Origin: Microbotryum silenes-acaulis | Lineage: Eukaryota; Basidiomycota; Microbotryomycetes; Microbotryales; Microbotryaceae | Length of the DNA: 64,000 nt | Assembly (NCBI GenBank): GCA_003665825.1 | Contig: QPFY01000014.1 | Span: forward strand, 806,001-870,000 | Reading direction: 5' to 3' | In this document: one piece after another, positions 1 to 16,170 of the stretch | How positions within the stretch are numbered: position 1 is the stretch's first letter | Layout of the letters: each line of letters begins with the position of its first letter | Notes under the pieces: model-generated | What the model saw: only the letters and a program-made list of their open reading frames with translations | Database searches by the model: none | What the model was told of the DNA's origin: nothing | Made by a program: the position numbers and the translations under genes

Positions 1-767
1 TTCCATCTCGGGCGCTTTGTCCACCTCGGACCAATGCGTAGCGCAATAAGATATTGGGCGTTTTCATAGAGAATCCGATTCGAAGGGCGAAAGATGAAGC
101 GAAGATCGTGGGGGTGTCGTTTGAGCCGAGTATCTGCAACGTGTGAGCGAATAAGGGCCGACAAAATTGACGCGGTGAGAGTTTTGGTGTATGCTTCGCG
201 CGATTCTTGCAACTTACCCGCAAGCTCAGCTTTGGTCTGCCGGGACGCAATGACACACCGTTCGTAGTCTTGCAGTCGCTCGCCAATACAGGTCGGGGAG
301 AATTTGGACATTGCATGGTAGACACTGATCACCATGAGGAGGTTGAGAGTCTGTCCTGGGGTGTCTTCCAAGATTTGGATCAGGTGGGAAGCTTTCACTG
401 TCCACTTGTGCTGGTATGGAGTCCCTGCCTCATAATCGAGACTGGTCTTCCATGAGATGTGTGGTGGCCGGTATGAACCGTGCTCGCCGGCGCGGGCCAA
501 CGATGTGACTTCGAAACCGAGTATCGCATCCGGCCCCGGCAACAGAGAGCGAAGTTTTGAAGAAGAGTAACCCGTGTAAGATGGTTCATCGATGATGGAG
601 AACTGCCCGTAACCTGGAACCCAATCAATGGTGATGGTTGAGGTGTACTCGTAGCTACCGTAGACACGGTTGACGAGCTGGAACGGCGGGTAAGAGTGGC
701 GCTGCGCAATGTTGGTCGTGTTCAGGGTCAACTCAACGCTGTGGGTAGCCACCGGCCGAGAAAACAT
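1..767 (-). CDS. Unrecognised protein, N-terminal 255 codons, runs off the left edge
   Basis: An uninterrupted frame opens with ATG at 767 (MFSRPVATHSVELTLNTTN) and stays open to base 1, so the 3' end lies outside the window. The translation looks like a real globular protein. A region rich in beta-type sequence comes first (FQLVNRVYGSYEYTSTITID), then a helical, charged stretch (ERLQDYERCVIASRQTKAEL), then HDLRFIFRPSNRILYENAQ. The last motif faintly resembles the start of BTB/POZ domains in the expanded BTB families of red basidiomycete yeasts, but no diagnostic residue proves it. No intron is needed. Function is unknown. The absence of stops over 767 nt in one frame, with sensible composition, is the main argument that it is a gene. 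Confidence 0.55.
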   Translation of the reverse strand, partial: MFSRPVATHSVELTLNTTNIAQRHSYPPFQLVNRVYGSYEYTSTITIDWVPGYGQFSIIDEPSYTGYSSSKLRSLLPGPDAILGFEVTSLARAGEHGSYRPPHISWKTSLDYEAGTPYQHKWTVKASHLIQILEDTPGQTLNLLMVISVYHAMSKFSPTCIGERLQDYERCVIASRQTKAELAGKLQESREAYTKTLTASILSALIRSHVADTRLKRHPHDLRFIFRPSNRILYENAQYLIALRIGPRWTKRPRW

Positions 768-2175
768 GAGGTCGGACCCAAACACCGATCAGCGATCAGT
801 GTGATGGATGAAGAGAAAAGGTGAAGTTGGCGGAGTGGGACAGAGGCAGCAAACTTAAGCGCGCGGCAATGCGAAATGCCGCGAGGTGCGACGCGCTAAA
901 GAGGAGCCCAAACATGTCAGCCTATTTCGTTTTGTCATCCACCTGGCTCCTTTTCTTTGCTTTACCGGTAAGTTCACGGTATCGCGGAATAGGAGATTGG
1001 AAGCGGACGAATGATGGCCCGATTACATTCGTAACAAGGTTCTCACGCTACATGCTTGTCCGCACATTACTGTCGAAATCGGGGTTGCATCATGGTCTTC
1101 TGAGTCAACGGCGGTTAGGCTCGCTGACGCGCCGGGCCTCGTCACACCGAGTCGTGAGTCCGACCTGATTCAGAGTCGACTAGACTCACATATGCGACGA
1201 TTGAGTCATTCTTCAGCTCTGATCATGTGTCGGTTCATATTGGCAATAGATAGGTTGGAGTTTTAAGCGGATCAGATCCGTGTTCGGTGCTCAGCAGGGA
1301 AGCTGCTTCCCCTCTAGAGTAGAAAAAGTTTCATCGTCCCTCTTCTGAAAGACGAAGGCTACCCGAAATAACTTTTACTTGCAATGTCACAAGGTCCTAG
1401 GGAGCGTGAGTCGGTCCTGCTTGGAGTGCCGATAAGTGGTGCTGTGGTGTGGACAGCAATCGCGTGCCTCGGGGTATTTGTTGGTTCGATTGCTTTCTGA
1501 ACGAGGCACAGGCGAAGTCTCCAAGTGAGGCGATGCAAGTCGATTCGAGATACGATACGCCGTAAATGAATTGTGGTGCATCTCCTAACCTTTCTGCGCC
1601 TATTGGAGTGGTACAGCCGTTCAAGCCGGAGCGCGAAACGAGGCAGACGTCGAGGATGGTGTTTTGCTGCGTTTGGGTTCCGCAGTCGTGTGCTTGCTGT
1701 TTCCTTTCCCGCTTATTCACACACTCCTAGGATAACTACCAGATCGCGACGCTCCATCTGCCCAAACTTGACCCCCATTATCAAATTCAACCAGTCCAGG
1801 ATCGATTTCAAATTTAAACAGTCCAGTATCGATTATCATTGACCAGTCCAGGGTACGTTTCCCACGAGGAGTTGGCAGAGACGAGCCACTCCAACTTGAG
1901 TTCGGCGTCATTGTGCTTCTCAGGGGACTGCAGCAACCCATCAACGACCAAGACAGGAAGCGCGCAGGCGCCGCCGGTAGTTGGCGTATACGCGATTCAG
2001 CCCGAGCGCTCGAAGAGGAACGGGGCATCTTGCGGCCGCTCGCGCTCGAGAGGAGGTCCCGGTCGTAATACGCGAGGACCGAGGTTCGATCGATGACGCG
2101 CCAGCCTCTGTAGACATCATGCTCGAATAGGCCCTACTCAATTACAACATCCCAACACGATCTTTCCCAACCCTA
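768..2175. other. Gene-poor interval with a possible decayed coding fragment
   Basis: No convincing intact gene is seen here. On the minus strand around 1814-2140 there are protein-like pieces in different frames. One reads EHDVYRGWRVIDRTS near 2080-2125. Another ends near 1814 with LKLEWLVSANSSWETYPGL, which resembles the core of a chromodomain. They are broken by frame changes and look like a relic. Between 1790 and 1855 the motif CCAGTCCAG/CAGTCCAG recurs three times, about 28-30 bases apart. Short overlapping ORFs at 821-1168 and 1397-1720 have no recognisable content. Confidence 0.3.
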
Positions 2176-3577
2176 TCATCCCTCCAAAACCCCTTTCCCA
2201 TACCCGCTGGTCCAAAACTTTTCCTTGATCAAATCCTCATGCACCAATTTGAGGACTCGTTTCGATTTCGAAGGTTTCGTTCTTCGTTTCGGTTCTTCCA
2301 AAGTCTCCCGTGGTTGATCTTCGCTGGGGATGGGATTCGACGGAATTTTGAGCGCGATCCGATCAACACCTTCCTCCTCCGTTTCCTCTATCCTACTCCC
2401 ATCATCGATTTTCACCTCCTGGACCTCGTTCCCTACCACCATTTCCTCTTCGACCCAAATCCATATCGAACCCTTTTTGAACATCTCTTCCTCTTGATTA
2501 TAATTCATTCCGAATCGACTGAACAACATCTCTTGTTTCTCACTTGATAGAGTACCCTGCTCGGCCATCAATGGTGAATCGAATATGAGTAAAAAGTTCG
2601 ATTCGAGAGAAGGTTGGGATAGACTTACGCTAAGTTCTGAATTCGCTTCTTGGGTTGTTAAGTTGCCTTTTTGGACTAGGGTCCAGAAGCACGTGTTGTA
2701 GAGGTTGTTGATGTGCGCTAGAGCGGCAAAGGGGGTGGTGAGCGAGGGGGAGTGAAGTCAGACCCCAACATTCCTTAACTGGCACGAGTTGGGAAGGGAA
2801 TCGTGGGAAGGGGATAATTACTGTCAACTTGTCGCCACCTAAAGTAATCCTTGACCTCGGTTTCGGTACAGTATTGTACGATCCTGTGGAATGAAGGTAG
2901 CTCTGGTACGGATTTAGTTCCAGTTTCAGGTCAAGCATATTCGCTCGGTCGCGTTCGCGCAAAAGGTAACTAACTCACCGGCCATCAAAGATCGGTAATT
3001 GATCCAATTCGAGCGGAGAATCGGGAAAGTATTGCGGCCAGAGGAAGGTGTAGGTTGAGGTGAAGAGTGAGGAGACGAGGCTTACGAGTTTGCTATTGTG
3101 GCGATCGGTGCTGATTAGTGGTGGTGAAAGTGGGGGGGGGGGAGAGGTAAGGTACGGACCTATTTCGCCTAGCGTGGAGTTTGGTCGAACGTTTGAAGAG
3201 GAAACTGCGAATACAAGCGAAGGGAGGAGATGCGGAGGAAGTCATCAGCTCTGTTCTGGTCCACTTTGAACTAGGTCACGTGCTCGTCTCGGTCATGGGG
3301 TCCTACCCTACCCCTCGACCTCGTCGACGGACCTGTATTCATCACTCTCCCCAAAACCCATCACTAAATCCCCCATGAGCTCCCTCCCCGCCATGACCCT
3401 CCTCGCCGCGGCGTTCATCAAGTTCAACGCTCGACGGTCGTTGGGTTTGGTAAAGTCGTGCGCGGAGGAGAACTTGTGGAAACCTTTGCCGTCGAGGCGT
3501 ACGATCAGGAAGGTGGAGGGCAGGAGGGGGTCGGGTAGTTCGTGTAGGCGGACGTAGGAATAGCGGGAGTTGGCCAT
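2176..3577 (-). CDS. THG1: tRNA-His guanylyltransferase, six exons
   Basis: Thg1 adds the extra guanosine at position -1 of tRNA-His by 3'-5' polymerisation, which histidyl-tRNA synthetase needs. Exons on the minus strand are about 3577-3333, 3204-3160, 3092-2979, 2883-2822, 2717-2629 and 2556-2176. They join in frame into 311 residues. The start MANSRYSYVR, the metal-binding block IVRLDGKGFHKFS, KPNDRRALNLMNAAA and GESDEYS, then DYFRWRQVDTHINNLYNT and LFSRFGMNYN, follow the family order exactly. The family usually has Cys where this HINN motif is preceded by Thr (RQVDT), a small oddity. The C-terminal tail of about 80 residues is lysine/glutamate-rich and longer than the roughly 237-residue yeast enzyme. 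It is read in the same direction as the CENP-X gene upstream, with under 300 bp between them. Confidence 0.93.
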
Positions 3578-3864
3578 GGTGAGGGGAGCGAGCGAGGAGG
3601 TGGGGTAGATGGAGGGACGGCTGAACTGAGAGGGAAGAGGTGGTGTAGCCTAGTGAGGGTCGTCTGAGGGGACCTTGAGTGGATCCATGCCGGGATCCAC
3701 GAGGAGGTGGAACAGAGTGAAGCCGCGGCGGGCTTTGCGAAGCGCGTCGCCGTTCCATTTTTGAACGTAAAAGTCGGGAGAATTATTGGGACATGCGGTG
3801 CAATGCAGTATCCAACACGGAATACAACAAGTGCACATCGAAAAAAGCCATTTCGTCGTCGTCT

Positions 3865-4402
3865 CTACAAATCCAACAACAACCCACTGAGCACCTTCTC
3901 CAGATGGCTGACCTGTGTGTGTGTACACCGCATGCAGTGCAGTTCAGCCTCATCGTCAGCTGGGATCAGAACTAGGCGGTGGTGGCGACTGACCTCGAGT
4001 AAGGCAGGGCCTCTCCTCTCTTCGGGAGGGAGTAGAGCACGTTCTTTTTCTGCAACTTCGGCGGCTCGGTGGATCGCTTCGGTCGTTAGGAGGCGCAGAT
4101 ATTGAGAGGAGAGGCAGATGGACGCGTCGTTGACTGCAGTGAGCGAGCTTGGTCCGGGGTTAGTGAGATTGGGATGGGTTCAATGGGAGAACATCTTACC
4201 TTTGGTTTTGTTGGACAGGTGGAGGAGGAAAATCTCTCGGATCAGAGCCTGCGTGTGCGGATGAGTGGGGACCAAGTCGAGCGTGAGAGCGCGACGCGAC
4301 GCGACAAGCGTAAGATGTCCGCGAGCGATCACGTTTGCTCAGACGACGAGTGAGCGCACGCACCTCCTTGAATTGGGGAGAGTGCTCACTTTCGCTCTCC
4401 AT
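3865..4402 (-). CDS. CENPX: CENP-X / MHF2 histone-fold protein, four tiny exons
   Basis: CENP-X pairs with CENP-S (MHF1) in a histone-fold tetramer that works at the inner kinetochore and with the FANCM/Mph1 helicase at stalled forks. Four short exons join into about 90 residues: MESESEHSPQFKE (from 4402), then ALIREIFLLHLSNKTK, then VNDASICLSSQYLRLL... to LLE, and last VSHLEKVLSGLLLDL with stop at 3865. The ending matches the family signature LEKVLPQLLLDF, and the NKTKV step matches the DDKTKV step of the human protein. Length is close to the 81-residue human protein. Donors (gtgcgt, gtaaga, gtcagt) and acceptors (cag) are canonical. The gene is nearly invisible in an ORF scan because no exon exceeds about 140 nt. 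It shares a 273-bp divergent promoter with palC. Confidence 0.85.
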
Positions 4403-4675
4403 GTTGGGATACGATGGCGGTGGTGGTGTTGTGAGGAGCTGGCCGAGTCCCGAGAAGCCGACTCGACGACTGGTGCCTTTTTTCGTGCCCGTCCCGGCGC
4501 CGAGCGAAAGGTCCGAGCGGGCACACCCACCATCACCGCAGATCACCGCCCCGCGCCAAGAACTCAACGCCAAGTCCCCAATCTCAGTTTTCACCCTCCT
4601 TCCCTCCTTCCCTCCTTCCCTCCTTCCCTCCTTCCCTCCTTCCCTCCTTCCTTCTCAACCCCACCACCACCGCCC
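4403..4675. promoter_or_regulatory. Divergent promoter CENP-X / palC with pyrimidine tract
   Basis: This interval separates two start codons facing away from each other. On the plus strand it carries a pure pyrimidine microsatellite, TTCCCTCC repeated about eight times at 4588-4652, ending 24 bp before the palC ATG. CT-rich tracts near the transcription start are common in fungal promoters. No clear TATA box is seen. Confidence 0.5.
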
Positions 4676-6558
4676 ATGCTCATACCCCCACCCATCCCAT
4701 CCTCCCTCTCCCTCCCCTCAACAGTGCAAGACATCAGAGGCCATGCGACCCCATTGTCGGATGCGAATTCCCTTCGAGCGACGATGAGGAGTCAGCTCAA
4801 AGTGGCCCACAAGCTCGGCGTGCACAACGCCGATTGGAGTGCTTGTGTCAAGGTGCGTGGATCGGCAAGTGGCTAGCCGGTCGCTTGGGTCGAGCGAGCG
4901 ATCGGGGAGAGCACGCGCGATGTGGGGCAGCCGCAGAGGCAGAGAGAGACCAGAGTGCTGATGGGCTGTACCATCCCGGCTCGACAGGCGACGACCGACT
5001 ACCTACCCTACCTCTACGCGATCCTAGCATGCATCGAAGCCGATGACCTCCTCCTCAAAGCTGATCCAGGTCAGTACAACAACCACTCCTCCCGACTAGC
5101 CCTCTTCAATCCGACTCGCTCACCCCCCGCCCGTGCCCTCACAGTCTTTACTTGGCGAATGACCTTGTCCACTCAGGCGCTCAAAAAGTTCAATCACAGG
5201 GTCGCTCTTCCTTCCTAGTACCTTTATCGACCCCAAGTCCTGCACACGAAAAAAAGAAAAAAAAAAAAAAAAAAAAAAGAAAAGAAAAAACCCTACACTG
5301 ACGCCGCTTTGTCCCAAACGAAACAGCCACTACGAGCTCGCTTCTACGCTCCTCTGTCACGCCCTCTGCCTCTCCAACAACTCGGCTTCCCTTGTCGCCT
5401 CCTTGGGATCTTACGAATTATCCAACACGCTTTCCACGACCGACTTGAACAGACATGATCAAGTCATTCAAAAAGCCGCGGATATGCTTTGTCGCGCAGC
5501 GGGACTGTTGACGCATTTATCAGAGGTCGTCATTCCGAGATGGGAGACCGCGGTAGGCTTGGATAATTTGGTCAAGTCGAGACCGGTTGAATTGACGAGA
5601 GAGGTTACCATGGGTTTGGCAAAGTAGGGTTAAAGAATAAAAGTCTGAGCGAGGGTTTGGGGTACAGTACACTGATTCGAGTCGAAAAATCCGACTCCAG
5701 ATTATGCGAAGCAGATGCCAACCTCCTCGCTATACGAAGACTACTTTCCCGATCACTTTCAGTAGCTCATTCAACTACCACACCAGGACCACCTCTCTCA
5801 TCTACCCATCCCTCACCCTCCCTTCTCGCTAAACTACATCTACACGTTTACCAACTCTACGACACCGCACGATCACTCATCAAAGCTCCCAGCGGCGGCG
5901 GCGGCGGTGAAATTTCGCAAGCTTTGAGAACGTACCTCTCCCAGGGAAGAGCTTTGGCTTTGGCTTTGAGTTGGAAATGGTTGGGAGTCGATTGTGGAGA
6001 ATCGGGAGGGAGGGAAAGGTGCGGTGATGCTGTCGGTTGGTTGGGGATGAGTAGGAAGGAATTGGAAGAGATTCAGAGTGTGAATAAGAGCTTGATGGGA
6101 GTGATCAAGAGAGGGAAGGAAGGGGGTAAAGTTAGGAAGGGTAAAGTTGGCGAAGAGGTGGAAAGTGTGGCGAGGTTCTTGAACGCTTATAAGAAGGTTA
6201 ACGATTCGGTCAGTTCCAGAATAAGACCGGGTCAGGTGGGTGTGCGTGTAGGAAACTGAGGCCTCCTAGGATCGTGGAACAGGTTCATTTCATGCCCGTC
6301 CCTTCTCCCTCCACACTTCAACTACGCGTACCAGCCGGTCGAGCTGCCCTTTCAGCCAAAGTTTTCACCCCTCCATCACCGGCGTTCAAATCGAGATCGG
6401 CGTACAATGGACCGATGGACGTCCCTCCACCGAGGGCACTGGAGATAGAGTTTGGGAAATTGGGAATTGGGACGGGTGGGGGCGCGGCGAGTTCTGATGA
6501 GGATGGCGACGGAGAAGGTACGGAGGGGGATTATTTTGGAGCGGGCCAATACTTTTAG
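4676..6558 (+). CDS. palC: PalC-like pH-response protein with BRO1 domain, six exons
   Basis: PalC is a fungal BRO1-domain protein that links the ambient-pH receptor PalH to ESCRT-III (Vps32) at the plasma membrane in the Pal/Rim pathway. Exons at about 4676-4852, 4943-5069, 5145-5217, 5327-5623, 5701-6208 and 6283-6558 join in frame into 485 residues. Support comes from SLRATMRSQLKVAHKLG near the N-terminus, TDYLPYLYAILACIEADDLL, FNHRVALPSYHYELASTLL, the helical LCEADANLLAIRRLL, and the closing block VHFMPVP...AGRAALSAKVFTPP, which matches the usual VxFQPVP...GRxxxxxKPFxPP tail. The ATG at 4676 is the first in frame after the promoter pyrimidine tract. Intron 3 (5218-5326) contains a long interrupted poly-A run. 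The protein ends in an acidic, glycine-rich tail (SSDEDGDGEG). Assignment rests on motif order. Confidence 0.78.
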
Positions 6559-6641
6559 GGTTAGATCAACTGTTTGACTCTTTGGAAGTTGTGTTGCTCA
6601 AGCAAGTTGAAAAATGGGGGGCTTTCCGCCTACCGAGTGGA

Positions 6642-8624
6642 CTACTGAGACTGAGCTAAGTGACGTCCTAGTTCCTCCCCCAGTTCGGACAATTCCTTCT
6701 CGAGATCCATTTCCCAGATCCACTTCATGCGTTCAGAGAGATTCGCCCCGATTTTGGCAATATCGTCCCCCGCGACAGGATCGAGGAATTCGTACAAAAG
6801 TCCGGCTTCGTACGAGGTTGATTGCACGCGACGACCTCGCGGATGGCGCGCGGCTTCGTAGAGACTTAGAGCGGTGCGGAGCGAGGTGGAGCGCGTAGAT
6901 GAGGTGGAGGATTTAGATAGGAGGGGATGGGTGAGCACGTGGGCGACGAAAAGACCGTCTTCGATCGCTTGGCCGGCGCCGGAACCTTGGTGAGGGGTAG
7001 TGGCGTGCGCCTGTGGAATGAGAAGGGTCGGATCAGCCGGGGTTGAGGGGCAGTCGGGTGGAAGCGGGTACTCACCGCGTCTCCTATCAAGACGATACGC
7101 TCGTCGACGGCGTGGGGAATCAAAGGCAGTTCAAAGATGCCCCAGATCGAAGGGTCGTTGATCGCCTGCATTCATATTGCGAATCAGCAAGTCAGTCAGT
7201 GCAGAGAGTTCCGAAGTTGCGTGCAGAGCGAGGAGACACACTTTGAGCAACTCCAAACTCGTCTCGTTAAACGAAGCGAAATCTTCGAGCATCTCGGCCT
7301 TGGGTCGAGCTTCCCACCATGGCCCAGTGTGACCTCCGAGTTTGGCATGCGTCGGATCTTTGACGAATGCTACGATGTTGATCAGGGCACCACCACGGAC
7401 GGGGAAGTGCTAAAGAGGGTAAAGATCGAGCGCAATCAGAAAAGTCACTCTTCGTTGGCGGAGGGGCCCGAACGAACCAAGATGTGTCTCCCCTGTCCCA
7501 ACAACATCCTCTTGTCACTCGCTCCTTTCCCGAAAATTCGTTCGAATTCGGCCCTCTCCACCATTCCCCGCCAAGCAATCCATTCGCTGTACCTTGCTCG
7601 TTGGATCTCCAACGCCTCGTCTTTGAACCCTTTCCGGACGTACATCGCCTCGCGCAAAACGGACTTGATCCCGTCAGAAGCGACGAGCACGTCCGCTTCG
7701 GCCGTCGTCGAGTCGGCGAAGTGGAGGGTCACTCCTGAGGAATGCGGAGTATAGTTGATGCAGCGTTTATTGAAATGCGCTTGATCGGTAGGGAGCATTT
7801 GGATGAGTCCATCGAGAAAGTCGGCTCTGAAGAGGTCCTAGCGTCAGTAGGAAGAATTTTCGCACGGTACGATCTCGAGAAAGCGACTGAGGTTGTCGTC
7901 GACGTACCGATGCACATTCCCTCTTCCGGCCATCTTTCCCCGAAGAGAATAAATGTCCTTTCCCGATTGAGCATGATCTTTCGCCCCGACGAGAAAGTCG
8001 AACCAGAGGTCGTCGTCGCTTTGACCTTGCTTACCCGCAACACGCTCCAGCGCTTCCCCACATCCGATCAAGCGCAACGAGGTCTGCGCGTTCAGGCCTA
8101 GAGCGACGCCTGCGCCGATCTCGGCGACTTTGTAAGGGTGGGAAACAAGAAGGGAAAGTCAGTGCTGCGACTCTGTGAAGCGTGGGTCCAGAAGGTGCAG
8201 AACGTCAAGACAGGCAGTGTATCTGCAAGATCGCTGCCCCTGCAGACCACCCCGATCCTGCCATAGGAAGCTCGGACCTTCCCCAGACTTGTTCGGCCTT
8301 GATCTATCCTGGCCGAGTCGATGAACTCACACGCCGCTGCACTCTCGTACACATCCAATCGCACATTACTCTCGGGGTTCTGCTTCGAGTAGTGAAGAAC
8401 TGCGATCGCTGCTGTGAGTCCCGCAATGCCTGTGCGTTTAGAAGGCGCTTTGTCAGTATCGAAACACAAGTTGGAGCTTGGCGCTCGAGCTCGCGAACGG
8501 CCTTCGTGGCCAAGACGATGTGGGGCGATCGATCGATCCGCCAGCGATCACACTCACCTCCGCCAACAATCGCGATCCTCAGTGGTGCCGACTCAGTCGA
8601 AGTAGTTCTTGAAGGCACCGCCAT
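6642..8624 (-). CDS. FAD-dependent monooxygenase (salicylate-hydroxylase-like)
   Basis: A group A flavin monooxygenase of about 430 residues, spread over several exons on the minus strand from ATG 8624 to stop 6642. The N-terminal dinucleotide-binding fold reads LRIAIVGGGIAGLTAAIAVL, with the first intron inside the GxGxxG motif. The DG motif is VLVASDGIKSVLREAM. The second FAD motif is RIVLIGDAAHATTPHQGSGA, with an intron after GDA. The substrate-side part includes YSEWIAWRGMVERAEFERIF. This is the layout of fungal salicylate 1-monooxygenases and related phenolic-acid hydroxylases, soluble NAD(P)H enzymes. The natural substrate cannot be read from sequence. It is convergent with palC; the two stop codons are about 80 bp apart. 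Confidence 0.85.
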
Positions 8625-10006
8625 GCGGTGGAGGACTGTGTACAAAAGAGAAGGAAAAACAATCGGAGGGAGGGAAAGGAAGAGGTCGAAATGGGTGGGG
8701 CACTTTTCCGATCTGGCTCGATCCTGGTCAGTTCGCCTGGCGGCGGCTGGCGGCGGCGGCCTTCGCGGAGACCCAGCTCCGGGAACTAGTTTCCGGTTTC
8801 GGGGCCCCAGCCCCACTCGATGCCTCGTCCTCTCTTTTTCTTCGGACCGAACCAGTATGATCGAAAGCGGTGTTGGGTCTCACTTGGGGAGGTAGGCAAT
8901 GTCAGCTGATCATACAACTACCAGGCTGCTCGGTCCCCGCGGACCTGGCGATCGCCGACCTCGTCATCAGCGGATCGAAGCACTTGCAATACCGGGGCCA
9001 AAAGAAAACAGCCTAAATTAAAGCTTGGTAATACCTCGAAGAATTTAGTCCAATTCGGCTGTCACGCGGTAATCAATCACTCGGGAATCAATAAAGCCCA
9101 TCCCGAAGGACATTGTTGGCGCCGAGGTTTTAAAGATTTAGCGCGCCTCCGGGCCATCGATAGCGGGGAGCGGGGACAGGTAAAGGTTTGGAACGCTGTG
9201 ATGGAGGAGCAGTAACTACAAGTTGAAAAACGAAAAATACCGAACAAGAAGGGGGTTCTTCGCGCGTTCGGGCACGAATATTCGCATTAATCAAGAGACG
9301 GCGCCCTTTTCGTTGGTCCGAGAGCAAGGGGGATTTCCAGGTGGGGGATACGGTGTTGGCACATAGCCTATCAAGTGATTCGGAAGTGAAGGATCCCGGC
9401 CTGCCTGGATGAAGTCGCGGCCGGCGAGCACTACGATGCAAAAGGAGTCGTGTTAGAGTCGGTAGATGAAACCTCCGTCTCTCGACCGTCGTCTCCAACC
9501 CCCAGGCGGAATGCTCAACTTTGTAGATGTACCGTCATCTGTGGATGGTGGGGTCTTCTACGTCCGAGCCTTTATTCGCGCGCGCGCGAGAATTGCCTCA
9601 TTAAAGGTGGGGGACACTCCCATCGCAAGGTCCGTTTCGGATCGGCCAATTCTGCTATTGCTGCAGCTTACGTAATATAGAGAGGGGAATTTGGCTACTT
9701 CCGCACCGCGGCTTACATAACTACCACTACCTTACCTAGGCATAGCGTAGATTCACGCGAAGCTGCCGAAGTGGGTCGGTTTTCCGAGGCCCGGATCCGC
9801 ACGAAGGTCAGGGAATCACTGCAGCTGACTTGTGCGAAGCCAAGACCGATCTTGCAGGTGCAGCACCTTGGTGATCTGGTCTGAAATTGATCATTCTACC
9901 TCGACATATGGGCATCCGATGGCCCCTGTGCGTTTTTTACCGCTCACGGTGTTTCGGCCTTGGCGGAAGTTCACCGTGGTGTGGCCCCGGAAAATGTAAG
10001 GTCATT
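8625..10006. other. Intergenic interval, no gene seen
   Basis: About 1.4 kb between the monooxygenase start and the retrotransposon. Only short ORFs in clashing frames are present (for example 9130-9498 minus and 9450-9680 plus), with no domain. The first few hundred bases must hold the monooxygenase promoter. The last five bases before the element, plus 10007-10011 (GATGT), belong to its target site. Confidence 0.4.
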
Positions 10007-10011
10007 GATGT

Positions 10012-15071
<5,060 letters not shown>

Positions 15072-15139
15072 TCATCATCGCTTGCCGCCCTTCGGCCTGG
15101 TAAAGATGTGTACACTCTCAGATGTCTGCTGGGCCACCA

Positions 15140-15900
15140 AGAGGGGCTTCAGCTGTCGCCACTTTCTGCTCTGCCTCCGCTGAGGCAGCGTTTTGGCAAA
15201 TTTGGCGCTCGCTCTGCAATCGTGCGGCTTGGCAGGCTATGACGCCCATGACCTGGATTGCGATGAATGGGGATCTAAGGGATCGGAATCCTTGTCGTCT
15301 GAATTTGCGCATCGCATCATGCGCATGCTCGGTTCACCTGAGCAGTTGCGTGTCACGTACCCATGCGGACGGCTTTTTGAAAGATTCACCTCGCTCCATT
15401 TGCCCTTCCTGCTTCACCGCAAAACGCTTTTGTGATTTCGACAAGTTTGAATGCTTTGCACCAGACTTTGTCCTAGGGCTTCCAAGAGTTTCCAGCCTGC
15501 GCTGAAGAACCAGATGCGGGGCCGCTTGCGTTGTTCTGCTGCGCAGCACCCGTTTAATGATTCTTAGCGGACTTCAATTCTCCTGAGGACGTGTGCTTCG
15601 TCGTGTCTTGTTTCGCTGAGCTCAAAGGATTTATCTTCGCCTTTTGCACGATGTAGTTCAGCGTGATGACGCTGGTAGCTGCTACTTCGGAGTTCGACAT
15701 TCTCTGCTCCCGAGGTAGATTCTGAAGCAGGGCGGTTGACTGCTGTATGTTCAAGATCAACTTCGCCTTTCTCGCCGCTTCCTGCATGGTGCTTCAAGCT
15801 CACAATTACGGGACTTCCCCGTAAAGAGGTACATGCTGTAGCAAGCGTGGCGCTAGAGCTTCGCTGGACTAGAGCGATCAGAAACGCCAATGTCACAAAT
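15140..15900 (-). pseudogene. Decayed retrotransposon gag fragment
   Basis: Read on the minus strand, this stretch gives ATSVITLNYIVQKAKINP, then after several stops WCKAFKLVEITKAFC. The latter looks like a damaged CCHC zinc knuckle of the form WCKxCKxxGHTKAFC: the second Cys has become Phe and the His is lost. Several stop codons and frame changes show that it is dead. It lies just right of the intact copia element but differs in sequence, so it is a different, older element. Confidence is moderate because only one knuckle and a short flanking block support it. Confidence 0.4.
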
Positions 15901-15914
15901 GGGATCTCGCGGGG

Positions 15915-16170
15915 ACTTGCGCTCTTGGCTCACGTGATCTCACCCGGTCCACGTGACCTCGGTTCGCTCGGAGTACTTGATCACATGATCTCGCTTGGCT
16001 TACATCCGCTCACTTGGTCACATGGTCTCGCTTCGGGTACATCGGCTGGGTTTGTACACGCGATCTCGCCTGGTCCATGTGATCTTGCCTGGTCCATGAG
16101 ATCTTGCCTGGTCCACGTGATCTGGCTCGGTCACATGATTTCGTTTGGCTTACATCATCTCGCTTAATGC
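15915..16170 (+). repeat. Imperfect tandem array with CACGTG/CACATG cores
   Basis: About a dozen degenerate units of roughly 19-20 bp follow the pattern GATCTCGCYTGGTCCACGT. Many units carry CACGTGAT, CACATGAT or CATGTGAT. The cleanest run, at about 16065-16165, has five consecutive 18-20-base units. About 45 bp after the array lies a TATA-like GTGTATAAAGG (near 16205). Confidence 0.7.

Noticed and set aside
4265..4876. A 203-codon ORF covering the start of palC
   Set aside because: Only its 3' part is the real palC first exon (from 4676). Upstream it reads through the pyrimidine repeat of the promoter.
8182..8895. A 237-codon plus-strand ORF
   Set aside because: It is antisense to the first exons of the FAD monooxygenase and has no recognisable content.
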